Assembly (NCBI RefSeq): GCF_901709675.1
Contig: NC_051096.1
Span: 1,355,001 to 1,419,000 of the forward strand
Direction of reading: 5' to 3'
DNA from: Syngnathus acus
Lineage: Eukaryota > Chordata > Actinopteri > Syngnathiformes > Syngnathidae
DNA length: 64,000 nt
The translations under genes and the position numbers were made by a program. Below the pieces are notes generated by a model. It worked only from the letters and a program-made list of their open reading frames with translations, did not search any database and was not told the DNA's origin. Below are positions 9,328-19,821 of this stretch, piece after piece; position 1 is the first letter of the stretch; the number at the start of each line of letters is the position of its first letter.

Positions 9328-10746
9328 TGTCAAATCCGCACTTATCGACCGTAAGTGACCGACCCTCCGTTTAAAGGGTTAAACTCCCCTTCGACCCCGC
9401 TGCTGTAACGCAGCCCTCATAGGGAGACGAGAATTTCCAGTTCGCGCCCTTTTTACCAGCGGCTCCTTCCCCATTTTTGATTTGAAGCATTTGTTATCGC
9501 TATCCGAAGGGATTCGTTGATTTACTAGAGCGCACTCGCTCTAGCTGAGCTCAAGATAACTACTTCGAACCAGATCTGACAATTCATGATGTTAAGGATT
9601 AAAGCTGTCTTCACTTTAAAAAGAATTGAACGGATTTAAAGAATGACTATGATAGGGAAATAAAGAAAATTTAAAGTTCAAATTTCTGCATATGAAACCA
9701 TGCTCAATATAGTTAATACGAAATAATCGATAACCGAATTAAGGATTAAGAAGAAATGTAATGAATAAGCAAGAAAAAGAATTACAACAACAACACTCAC
9801 CCGTCTCAGAACAAAAGAGGATACAAAAGGTCTAAAATCCTATTTGGTTGAACAAGTCGAGTGATCGGCTCTCCTTTGTTCCAAAATCCGAATTCTGTTT
9901 AAAAAAGAAGGAAAGGTCTGGCCATGAGGAGTTTAGCCAACGCCGTAACATTGGCGTCTTCCCCTTTCTGCCCGAAGGGGCTGTCTCCTCTCCCTTCCTC
10001 GAAGCTTAAAATTTGACGGTCCAATTCGAAGGTTAAAATTTGACAAAGTCCAATTCGAAGACTCTGGAAATCCATTTTAGTAAATTTTGGTTCAATCTCA
10101 AAAAGAATGAAAAATCCATCTTCGTCTGAATTTCAGAATCCCTGCACCAGGTCATAAGAATATCTAGGTGAAAGGTCAGAATCCCAGCACCAGGTCATAG
10201 GAATATCTAGGTGAAAGGTCAGAATCGCTGCACCAGGTCATAAAAATATCTAGGTGAATATCTGGTTGATTCCAATAGTGTAACAAACAACCTCTTTTGT
10301 CTCCCCACAACTTAATACATTCATGTATCGATGGAACAACAATGTTAACTACAGGTTGGATAAAACATTGCAACATTAAAATCATATATCTTGTCTAGTA
10401 AAGATCAATCTTCACACATAATCATACTTAGCCATAATAATGGGTTCTTCTAACTTTAACATTTATATTGATATTGCGCAAGCTGTTACATCTTAAAATT
10501 ATGGCATAGCAAACTCATATTTCAAAATTGTGCGTTGCTACGTGTTTGAACAGGTCGTGTCCTCCCAATTGCTAACAATTTAATTTATTCGATTTGTTAG
10601 TTTCCATCAGGTCACCCCTACGTCAAGCTTTAACACCATCTCCTGGTGAAATTTTGGAACTACTACATGTTTGGGGACAGCCAATGTGCCTGTGCCAAAT
10701 TCGATACCCAATTTTACACCATCTTGTACCACCATACCACTTGACA
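9328..10746. mobile_element. Solo LTR, 1419 bp, inside the Tc1 left repeat
   Basis: The insert begins TGTCAA and ends TTGACA, a 6-bp inverted end of the TG...CA type. It is flanked by the 4-bp duplication CTGT (9324-9327 and 10,747-10,750). Removing it restores the Tc1 repeat text TTTTCTGTAATGCAATT, as seen in the copy near 26,800. No gag or pol frame is present, so this is a recombined single LTR, probably of a Ty3/gypsy-like or retroviral element. It contains a 43-bp triplication at 10,134-10,258. Confidence 0.8.
10134..10258. repeat. 43-bp tandem triplication within the solo LTR
   Basis: Three head-to-tail copies of a unit containing GCACCAGGTCATAAGAATAT and CTAGGTGAA start at about 10,134, 10,177 and 10,220. 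They differ at a few bases. Such short direct repeats are common in LTR U3 regions, where they can hold enhancer sites; that role is inferred. Confidence 0.85.
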
Positions 10747-10928
10747 CTGTAATGCAATTAAAAAAACAAAAATGTCATACATTCTGGATTCATTACAAAT
10801 CAACTGAAATATAGCAAACCTTTTATTATTTTAATATTGCTGATTATCAAAGTCAAAAGTCAAAGTCTGCTTTATTGTCAATTTCTTCACATGCCAAGAC
10901 ACACAAAGAAATCGAAATTACGTTTCCA

Positions 10929-12080
10929 CTATCCCACGGTGACAAGACATAGTACACAATATACATACAAGTAAACAACACAAAAAATAAAAACAAGAAG
11001 GCACAAACAATGAATGAATAAGAGTGATGAATAAATAATAAATAAACAAATAACATAATAAATAAGAGGAGCAAAAATGGAGCAAGTGTGCATACAGCAG
11101 ACAGTCAGAATATTGGTTCTGTTGGTGAGTCTGGTGGTGCGGGAGCGCAGGCTCCTATACCTCTTCCCAGAGGGCAGAAGATCAAACAAAGAGTGTGCGG
11201 GGTGACTCACATCACTCACAATCGCGGTCGCCTTGCTGATGAGACGGGAGGTGTAAATGTCCTTCAGGGAGGGGAGTGAAGCACCAATAATCTTACCAGC
11301 CGTGTTCACTATGCGCTGCAGGGCCTTCATGTTGTATTCAGTGCAGCTACCACCCCAAACAGCGATACAACTGGAGAGGACGCTCTCAATGGTGCCACGG
11401 TAGAATGTAGTCATGACGGCCGGAGGAGCACTTGCTCGCCTGAGTTTCCGCAGGAAGTACAGGCGGCGCTGAGCTTTCTTCGCCAGTGATGCGGTGTTGG
11501 TGGACCAGGAGAGATCCTCACTGATGTGCATCCCCAGGAATCTGGTGCTGCTTACTCTCTCCACCACAGCACCGTCGATGGTCAGCGGCAGGTGTTGGGT
11601 GTGACCCTTCCGGAAGTCAACAACAATCTCCTTGGTCTTGTTGACGTTCAGCAGGAGGTTGTTGTCCCTGCACCACGCGGTCAGAAGGTCAACCTCCAAC
11701 CTGTATTGAGTCTCGTCGCCCTTGGTGATGAGACCCACCAGAGCCGTGCGTAAGCAAATTTCACTATGCGGTTGTTGCTGTAGGTTGCAGTGCAGTCATG
11801 CGTCAGCAGGGTGAAGAGCAGCGGACTAAGCACGCAGCCTTGGGGGGCCCCCGTGCTCAGCGTGATGCTGGCGGAGATTTTGTCACCAACACGTACCACC
11901 TGAGGCCTCTGACAGAGGAAGTCCAGTAGCCAGTTGCAGAGGTAGGTACTGAGGCCCAGCTTGTCGAGTTTGCAGATGAGTCGTTGTGGCACAATGGTGT
12001 TGAAGGCAGAACTGAAGTCCACAAACAGCAATCTCACGTACGAGTCCCTTCTCTCCAGGTGGGTGAGGGCCGAGTGGAGG
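10929..12080 (-). pseudogene. L2 ORF2, second half of RT and C-terminal domain
   Basis: Two overlapping minus-strand frames cover this part. The first (to about 11,700) holds [13 protein letters not shown], the RT A motif with its catalytic Asp, and [16 protein letters not shown]. The second holds [27 protein letters not shown] and LLPSGKRYRSL. The expected FADDT box region reads FAYARLWW because of a small deletion and frameshift, so the catalytic Asp pair is destroyed. Confidence 0.85.
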
Positions 12081-12089
12081 GCAGAGCAG

Positions 12090-12985
12090 ATAGAATAGAA
12101 TAGAATAGATCTTTATTGTCATTGTCACACATGTACAATGAAATTTAAAAAGTGCCAACCGATCAGTGCATGAAATTTAAAAAAAAAATAGAATAAATAG
12201 AATAAAAAGATAAAAAAATACAAGCTAAAAACCCACAGAAGAACATACACAGACATAATCATTTTCTTTTAGCGGCATTCAATGTGACTACCGCTGTAGG
12301 GTAAAAACTGTTGGCGAATCTGCTAGTCCTTGACCTAATTGATCTGTAGCGTCTGCCTGATGGCAACAGTTCGAAAAGGGAGTGGCCAGGGTGGGAAGTG
12401 TCCTTCAGAATGTTCTGTGTTTTTTTGAGACAGCGGGTTCTGTGTAGGTCTTCCAGTGTGGGGAGAGGGCAGCCAATGATCTTCTGTGCTGTGTTGATGA
12501 CCCCTTGGAGCTTTTTCCTCTGAGCAGCAGTGCAGCTGGAGTACCAAACACATATACAGTACGTTAAAGTGCTTTCTATGGAGCAGCGATAGAAGGACAC
12601 CAGCAGTCTTTGGGTAATGCTGTGCCTCCTCAGCACCCTTAGGAAGTAGAGTCTCTGCTGGGCCTTTTTAAGCATCTCAGAGGTGTTCACGCCCCAGGTG
12701 AAGTCCTCCTCGATGTGGACTCCCAGGTAGTGAACACAGACCCCGTTGATGATAACTGGTGGAATGTCCGTTTTATTTTTCCTCCTAAAATCAATGACCA
12801 GTTTTGGGTTTTAGCCGTATTTAGGAGCAGATTGTTCTCTCCGCACCACTCCGATAGCTGCACCACTTCGTCCCTGTAGGCAGACTCATCCCCCTTTGAG
12901 ATGAGCCCCACCACGGTTGTGTCATCCGCAAATTTCAAGATGGTGTTGCTGCAGTGGGCGGGGGTGCATGTATGTGTGTAGAGCG
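12090..12985 (-). mobile_element. 5'-truncated LINE of a second L2-like family, nested in L2
   Basis: On the minus strand the fragment encodes KFADDTTVVGLISKGDES, with the catalytic FADD intact, then KKAQQRLYFLRVLRR and LFELLPSGRRYRSI. It ends in GACAATAAAGATCTATTC and an ATTCT repeat tail near 12,100. It differs in sequence from the host L2. A frameshift lies near 12,800. Host RT sequence continues on either side (GAGGGCAGAGCAG at 12,080; CCTCAGAGGACCG at 12,996). Confidence 0.85.
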
Positions 12986-14712
12986 TGTAAATGGCACCTC
13001 AGAGGACCGTTTGGCTCGGTACGCAAACTGGAAGGGGTCTATGGTGGGGGGGAGAATGGATCTGATGTGCTCCATGACAAGCCGCTCAAAGCACTTCATG
13101 ATGATGGGTGTCAGTGCCACGGGGCGGTAGTCATTGAAGCAGGACGGAGCAGGTTTCTTCGGCACAGGTACGATGGTGGCAGCCTTGAAACACGAAGGGA
13201 CGATGGCCTGCTGCAGGGAAATGTTAAAGATGTCCGTGAAGACACCCGTCAGCTCCCCAGCGCAGTCCTTCCGCGCTCGACCTGGGATGTTGTCAGGGCC
13301 CGCCGCCTTACGGGTGTTGATAGCGGCAAGCGCCCTCCTCCCGCTATCGGCAGAGAGGCACAGGGGCCGCTCGTGTGGAGGGGGAGGGGTCTTCAGCGGG
13401 CAAGTGCTGTTCTGAGCGTCGAAGCAAGCAAAGAAGCGGTTAAGATCGTTGAGTAGACGGATGTCGCCCTCACAGCTCTGAGGTGCGGGCTTGTAGTCCG
13501 TGATGGTCTGAATGCCCTGCCAAAGGCTCCGTGCGTCCCTGCTGTCCTTGAAGTGGGCGCTAATCTTGCAAGAGAATGCCCTTTTCGCTTCCCTGATGCC
13601 CCGGGACAGGTCGGCCCTCGCTGTCCTCAAGCCAGCCTCATCCCCTGCTCTGAAGGCTTTGTCCCTGGCCCTCAGCAGCCTGAGGACAGCCCCTGTCAGC
13701 CACGGCTTCCAGTTAGCCCGAGTGACGATGAATTTCGAGTGGGTCACATCATCAATGCACTTCGTGATGTAAGAGGAAACAGAGTCAGTATACTCCTCTA
13801 TGTCCGTCCGATCGTTGCAAGTGGCCGCCTGCTTAAACATTTCCCAGTCAGTAGAGCCAAAGCAGTCTCGAAGCGCATCAGAGGCACCCTCAGGCCACAC
13901 TCTAACCCGCTTGCGAACCGGCCTGGATGCTTTCACCATTTGTCTGTATGCGGGCAAAAGCATAACAGTGATATGGTCAGAAAGTCCAAGATGGGGGAGG
14001 GGGGCGGCTTTGAAAGCTCCTTTATGTGAAGAGTAGACCAGGTCCAGGAAGCTGTCGCCACGTGTTGGAAAATTAACATGCTGGTGAAGCCTCGGAAAAA
14101 CAGACTTCAAGTTAGCATGATTAAAATCCCCAGCGAAGATGGTGAAACCGTCAGGGTGCCCCGTCTGTTGTTCACTGACAGCCTGGTACAGTTCACTAAG
14201 AGCCGCAATCCTGTCGCCTTCGATGTTGGAAGGCGGGATGTATACCGCGACTAGCAGAATTGCAGTAAATTCCCTTGGCAGGTAAAAAGGACGGCACTTA
14301 ATGATCACAAACTCCGCCAGTGGCGAGCAGTGCTTGCATACCACTACAGAGTCCCGGCACCATTCGTCACGGATGTAGACGCATATTCCACCTCCTCGCG
14401 ATTTTCCCCCTTTTACAATGGCCCGGTCCGCCCGATAGCACGCTAGCCGCTCCAGATGTACAGCAGAGTCCGGAATGTTGACAGTCAACCAAGTCTCAGT
14501 GAACACGAGCACACAGCAGTTACGTACTGTCCGGTTCGTAGATCTCAGCAGGCGAATGTAATCCATTTTGTTGTCCAGCGATCGAATATTCGCCAGAAAA
14601 ATGGAAGGCACGGCCGGGCGAGCTGGGTTGGCCACCAGCCTGGCCCGGACGCCTCCGCGCTTGCCCCTCTTCTGCCTCCTCGCACACCGCTTCCGACGCT
14701 TCCTATCCGGAT
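12986..14712 (-). pseudogene. L2 ORF2, endonuclease and first half of RT
   Basis: About 570 codons stay open on the minus strand. Endonuclease motifs in order are SIFLANIRSLDNK, LVFTETWL (catalytic Glu), VAVYIPPSN, FAGDFNHANL (catalytic Asp) and LGLSDHITV (the SDH box). The RT start follows with [11 protein letters not shown] and [15 protein letters not shown]. It ends where the second LINE fragment was inserted. All endonuclease catalytic motifs look intact, so this is a fairly young copy. Confidence 0.88.
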
Positions 14713-14899
14713 ATGGCATACAGCTTAAGAAAACTCAAATATCCTATCTCAAAATATTAGAATATCATGGAAAAGTATACTAATAGGGTATTCAACTAAT
14801 CACTTGAATCGTCTAAACTCTAATGAATTCGAAACACCTGCAAGGGTTTCCTGAGCCTTGAAAAACACTCAGCTTGGTTCAGTAAACTAAATCACAAGT

Positions 14900-16038
14900 A
14901 TGGGGAAGACTGCTGATCTGACTGCTGTCCAGAGGACCATCATTGACACCCTCCATCAGGAGGGTAAGACACAAAAAGAAATTTCTCAAAGAGCAAGCTG
15001 TTCACAGAGTGCAGTTTCAAAGCACATCCACAAAAAGTCTGTTGGAAGGGGGAAATGTGGCAAGAAACGCTGCACAACCAAGAGAGATGACCGCAGCCTT
15101 AACAGCATTGTGAAGAGTCGCTTCCAGAATTTGGGGGAGCTTCAAAGACAGTGGACTGAAGCTGGAGTCCAGGTATCAAAAGCCACTCTTCACACACGTG
15201 TCCAGGAAATGGGCTACAATAGCCGTATTCCCATGATCAAGCCACTTCTGAACTCAAGACAACGGAAGAAGTGTCTGACTTGGGCTATGGAAAAGAAGCA
15301 TTGGACAGTTGCAGAGTGGTCCAAAGTCCTCTTTTCAGACGAAAGCAAGTTTTGTATTTCATTTGGAAGTCAAGGCACCAGAGTCTGGAGAAAGACTGGA
15401 GAGGAGCAAAATCCAAGTTGCTTGAAATCCAGTGTCACAGTCAGCGATGGTTTGGGGAGCCATGTCAGCTGCTGGTGTTGGTCCACTGTGTTTCATCAAG
15501 TCCAGAGTAAATGCAGATTTTAGAGCACTACATGCTTCCGTCTGCTGAAAAGCTCTATGGAGATGATGATTTCATTTTCCAGCATGATCTAGCACTTGCC
15601 CACAGTGCCAAAACCACCAGTAAATGGTGTACTGACCATGGCATTACGGTCCTCGATTGGCCTGCCAATTCCCCTGACCTGAACCCCATAGAGAATTCGT
15701 GGGGTATTGTGAAGAAGAAGCTAAAAAACACCAGACCCAACAATGCAAATGAGCTAAAGGCCGCTATTGAAGCATCCTGGGCATCCATAACATCTCAGCA
15801 ATGCCACAGGCTGATTGCCTCCATGCCACGTCGCATGGGTTGCAGTAATCCGTGCAAAAGGATTCCCAACCAAGTACTGAGTGCATTAATGGACATTTTC
15901 AAATGTTTGATTTTGTTTTGCTGTTATAAAAAAATTTTTTTTACTTGGTATGAGGAAATACTATATTTAAGTTTTCTTAAGATGTATGCCATAATTAGCA
16001 ATATTAAAATAATAAAAGGCTTGCAATATTTCAGTTGA
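14900..16038 (+). pseudogene. Tc1-like transposase, frameshifted
   Basis: The start MGKTADLTAVQRTIIDTLHQ leads a paired helix-turn-helix region (TQKEISQRASCSQSAVSKHI). Then come the DDE catalytic parts: VLFSDESKF (first Asp), DDFIFQHDLALAHSAK (second Asp) and NSPDLNPIENSWG (third acidic residue, Glu). The frame changes near 15,423 and again near 15,515, so two overlapping stretches (14,900-15,523 and 15,511-16,038) are needed to cover it. The enzyme would cut and paste at TA sites; this copy cannot make it. Confidence 0.92.
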
Positions 16039-16242
16039 TTAGTAATGAATCCAGAATGTATGACATTTTTGTTTTTTTAATTGCATTACCTATTTGGAGA
16101 TCTCAAAGAGGAGTGCCTGAAAACAGGAGTGACAGCTCACACGCAGGATTGCCGCAACTGCACAGAAACAACAGGTCGGCAACAATAGCCACTTTCAGGT
16201 TTCCAACTTTTGTGAATATTTTGTGTTCGATTTGAAGAAGCG

Positions 16243-16362
16243 ATTGGCTGGCGACCGGTTCAGGGTGTCCCCCGCCTACTGCCCGATGACGGCTGGGATA
16301 GGCTCCAGCACTCCCGCGACCCCCATGGGGACTAAGCGGTTCAGAAAATGGATGGATGGATG
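16243..16362 (+). mobile_element. RTE-type LINE tail, 120 bp, with 14-bp target duplication
   Basis: This is a 5'-truncated 3' end containing GGCTGGGATAGGCTCCAGCA and ending AAGCGGTTCAGAAAATGGAT with a TGGA repeat, as in the very common fish RTE-like family. The 14-bp duplication GATTTGAAGAAGCG flanks it (16,229-16,242 and 16,363-16,376), a clear mark of target-primed reverse transcription. Confidence 0.85.
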
Positions 16363-16483
16363 GATTTGAAGAAGCGTTGTTTGGTGCACCGTGTGAAACT
16401 TGACCGCCGCTTGGAACTAGCTAACTAGCCGCGAAGCTACAACACATTGCTTCACTGCTAAAACCAACTAGCGTGTCCCAAAC

Positions 16484-17500
16484 ATGGGTCCAAAGAAGGC
16501 ACCATCGGCTCCCCTCTCTTCGGTGGAGGAGGTCGATGACATTAAAAAAGCGTTGGACTTTGTTAGGGTTGATAGATTAGTTTGATCCTATGATTATGTT
16601 GGAATGTAACCTGTAATAAATAACTAAACGTGTCCTGTCTTAACAAAGTAGGAGAACAAAGTGCTAAGATCCTTTGAACTGATTGACCAGCTGCAGAGGA
16701 CGCAATCAAAGTTGTTCTGTTTACACAACATCGTAAAACACCCCCTGCTATGGTTTGATCAGAGGCCAAGGGGTTTCACCCCCATCCTGACCACTCTCAT
16801 CCCCACCCTGTTTCTCTCAATAAAAATGCTCTTCCAAGAGGCCTGAGTCAGACCTCATTCGATCATCGCTGTATGCACAGCGACGAATGACTCTCCACTT
16901 GCAAGTGCTTAAAAGGTTATACTGTCTCCCGTGTGGTTCTTGCAAAATAAGTTAGAGTGAGAACCACTCTAACGGACTTCCTCAGTGAAGAAGTCTCTGC
17001 TGTCAGGCTGCAGCAGAAAGGCATCCTTAAGCTGGTCGAGGAGGTTAAAGCTCTCCGCATCCAGAATGAGGAAAAGGATAAAAGAATCACCTTTCTGGAA
17101 AGCAGGGTTGCCGACCTGGAGCAGTACACCAGAATCAACGACGTTATCATCTCCGGACTCAACATCAAAGCCCGGTCATACACCCGGGCGTTGGCCGCTG
17201 GCGAGGGAGGTGAGCCCGATGAACTGGATGTTAGCTCCACGGAGCAACAGGTGGCTACCTTCCTGCATTCCAAGGGGATGCAGCTGGACTGCGGCAACAT
17301 CGAAGCTTGCCACCCTCTGCCCAAGAGGATCCCCGGGGACAAATCCGCTGTCATCATGCAGTTTGTCAACCAAAAACACAATATTGAGAGGAACCGACGT
17401 CTACATCAATGAGCACCTGACCAAGCGCAACGCTGATATCGCCAAAAAACCTGAAGAAGCAGAAAAAAATTCAACACACCTGGACTACAAACTGTAAAAT
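16484..17500 (+). pseudogene. LINE ORF1 (coiled coil plus nucleic-acid-binding region), split by an LTR
   Basis: The ATG at 16,484 opens MGPKKAPSAPLSSVEEVDD. The LTR at 16,561-16,973 interrupts after ALDF, and the frame resumes with LSEEVSAVRLQQKG. A Glu/Lys heptad-like coiled coil follows (VKALRIQNEEKDKRITFLE), then INDVIISGLNIK and IEACHPLPKR, typical of fish LINE ORF1 proteins that bind element RNA. A frameshift near 17,395 separates it from NEHLTKRNADIAKK, so the protein is broken. Confidence 0.75.
16561..16973. mobile_element. Solo LTR, 413 bp, with 6-bp target duplication
   Basis: The insert starts TGTTAGGG and ends CTCTAAC, and is flanked by GGACTT on both sides (16,555-16,560 and 16,974-16,979). 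Removing it with one duplication restores the ORF1 frame, so the borders are firm. A polyadenylation signal AATAAA lies near 16,819 on the plus strand. There are no coding sequences. A 6-bp duplication fits a retrovirus-like integrase. Confidence 0.8.
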
Positions 17501-17954
17501 ATTTATCAAGCTCAATGGATCACCGGAGGAAGCAAAAGTGCTGATGGTAAGAAGTACCGAGGAGCTGGACAGATACCAATGATCATCATGCAGGACGGTA
17601 AGGTAAACTCTACTCACAACCATGACACACACTGAAAGAAGTCAAGCATCTACACTTGAAGACAATAGTAACATAACTCAGAGGATTAGTGAACACGACA
17701 AACTGGAACTCCAATCATTTCAATATACTGACCACAGTTAACTGGATAGCAGTCGTGCTACAAGTACAGCAGGCAGGTTCTGCTCGACATCGGCGAAAGC
17801 GAGTTTTGTGGCGTTCTGGACTTTGAAGCGGGGACATTAAAGAAGCTCGGACTGCTCCGTCCTGAAGCGTCGCCGGACTCGCCTCCTATTCCTCCCCCGG
17901 TTGGGAAGCGTCGGAAGCGGTGTGCGAGAAGGCTGAAGAGGGGCAAGCGCGGAG

Positions 17955-19821
17955 GTGTCCGGGCCAGGCTGGCGTGAGGCTAGCTTGAGGACAGCGAGGG
18001 CCGACCTGTCCCGGGGCATCAAGGAGGCGAAAAGGGCGTTCTCTTGCAAGATCACCGCCCACTTCAAGGACAGCAAGGACGCACGGAGCCTTTGGCAGGG
18101 CATTCAGACCATCACGGACTACAAGCCCGCGCCGCAGAGCTGTGAGGGCAACATCCGTCTGCTCAACGATCTCAACCGCTTCTTTGTTCGCTTCGACGCT
18201 CAGAACAGCACTTGCCCGCTGAAGACCCCTCCCCCTCCACAAGAACAGCCCCTGTGCCTCTCTGCCGATAGCGTGAGGAGGGCGCTTGTCGCTATCAACA
18301 CCCGTAAGGCGGCGGGCCCTGACAACATCCCAGGTCGAGCGCTGAAGGACTGCGCTGGGGAGCTGACGGGTGTCTTCACGGACATCTTTAACATTTCCCT
18401 GCAGCAGGCCATCGTCCCTTCGTGTTTCAAGGCTGCCACCATCGTACCTGTGCCGAAGAAACCTGCTCCGTCCTGCTTCAATGACTACCGCCCCGTGGCA
18501 CTGACGCCCATCATCATGAAGTGCTTCAAGCGGCTTGTCATGGAGCACATCAGATCCATTCTCCCCCCCACCATAGACCCCTTCCAGTTTGCGTACCGAG
18601 CCAAACGGTCCTCTGAGGATGCCATCTGCTCTGCCCTCCGCTCGGCCCTCACCCACCTGGAGAGAAGGGACTCGTATGTGAGATTGCTGTTTGTGGACTT
18701 CAGTTCTGCCTTCAACACCATTGTGCCACACCGACTCATCTGCAAACTCGCCAAGCTGGGCCTCAGTACCTACCTCTGCAACTGGCTACTAGACTTCCTC
18801 TGTCGGAGGCCTCAGGTGGTACGTGTTGGCGACAAAATCTCCGCCAGCATCACGCTGAGCACGGGGGCCCCCCAAGGCTGCGTGCTCAGTCCGCTGCTCT
18901 TCACCCTGCTGACGCATGACTGCGCTGCAACCTACGGCAACAACCGCATAGTGAAATTTGCTGACGACACGACTCTGGTGGGTCTCATCACCAAGGGCGA
19001 CGAGACTCAATACAGGTTGGAGGTTGACCTTCTGACCACGTGGTGCAGGGACAACAACCTCCTGCTGAACGTCAACAAGACCAAGGAGATTGTTGTTGAC
19101 TTCCGGAAGGGTCACACCCAACACCTGCCGCTGACCATCGACGGTGCTGTGGTGGAGAGAGTGAGCAGCACCAGGTTCCTGGGGGTGCACATCAGTGAGG
19201 ATCTCTCCTGGTCCACCAACACCGCATCACTGGCGAAGAAGGCCCAGCGCCGCCTGTACTTCCTGCGGAAACTCAGGCGAGCGAGTGCTCCTCTGGCCGT
19301 CATGACTACCGTAATTTTCGGACTATAAGTCGCGTTTTTTTTTCATAGTTTGGGTGGGGGGGCGACTTATACTCAGGAGCGACTTACATACATATATATG
19401 GGGTTTTTTCACTTTTTTGGGCATTTTATGGCTGGTGCGACTTATACTCCGGTGCGACTTATAGTCCGAAAATTACGGTACATTTTACCGTGGCACCATT
19501 GAGAGCGTCCTCTCCAGTTCTATTGCTGTTTGGGGTGGTAGCTGCACTGAATACAACATGAAGGCCCTGCAGCGCATAGTGAACACGGCTGGTAAGATTA
19601 TTGGTGCTTCACTCCCCTCCTTGATGGACATTTACACCTCCCATCTCACCCGCAAGGCGACCACAATTGTGAGTGATGTGAGTCACCCCGCTCACTCTTT
19701 GTTCGATCTTCTGCCCTCTGGGAGGAGGTACAGGAGCCTGCGCTCCCGCACCACCAGTCTCACCAACAGCTTCATACTGCAGGCTGTTAGGATCCTGAAC
19801 TCTCTCCCCCCTTCTGCGTAG
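17955..19821 (+). pseudogene. L2 ORF2: reverse transcriptase and C-terminal domain, split by a MITE
   Basis: RT motifs are all present: [30 protein letters not shown] (catalytic Asp), [15 protein letters not shown] and [13 protein letters not shown] (catalytic Asp pair), then [13 protein letters not shown]. The frame is closed by the MITE at 19,309. Removing the MITE and one TA (172 bp) brings the downstream segment, ending NSLPPSA at 19,821, back into the same frame. Endonuclease is missing, so the copy could not retrotranspose unaided. Confidence 0.88.
19309..19478. mobile_element. 170-bp foldback MITE with TA target duplication
   Basis: The ends are CCGTAATTTTCGGACTATAA and its complement, flanked by TA (19,307-19,308 and 19,479-19,480). 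Three uninterrupted L2 copies show the single TA of the empty site. The words GCGACTTATACTC and GTGCGACTTATA recur inside in opposite orientations, so almost the whole element could fold on itself. Its ends are related to those of the 7973-9081 element. Confidence 0.9.

Larger units (their letters stand above)
10851..14712 (-). mobile_element. L2 LINE, nearly full ORF2, interrupted by a second L2
   Basis: The element is read on the minus strand from about 14,712 down to the tail at 10,851 (GACTTTGACTTTTGAC type). It holds an apurinic-like endonuclease, then RT, then the C-terminal domain. Another L2-like fragment (about 12,090-12,985) splits RT just after AYRAKRSSE. The Tc1 repeat flanks it on both sides (TGCTGATTAT at the left, TATGGCATACAG at the right). 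It lacks the first ~60 codons seen at 17.75 kb and has a frameshift near 11,700, so it is inactive. Confidence 0.9.
9276..16088 (+). mobile_element. Tc1-like transposon, fragmented by two later insertions
   Basis: The left inverted repeat begins at the TA at 9274-9275 with CAGGACTGTCTCATAAAATT. It continues at 10,751-10,850 and at 14,713 onward, so two insertions lie within it. The transposase gene is at 14,900-16,038. The right repeat starts near 15,978 (ATGTATGCCATAATTAGCAA) and breaks off at about 16,088, where a LINE begins. The right terminus is not found. A reversed copy of the same left end lies at 25,682-26,855, confirming the repeat structure. Confidence 0.85.

Noticed and set aside
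12917-14783. Long plus-strand frames opposite the L2 at 10.9-14.7 kb, and minus-strand frames opposite the L2 at 17.8-19.8 kb
   Set aside because: They are antisense shadows of GC-rich L2 ORF2 coding sequence and appear wherever that sequence occurs.
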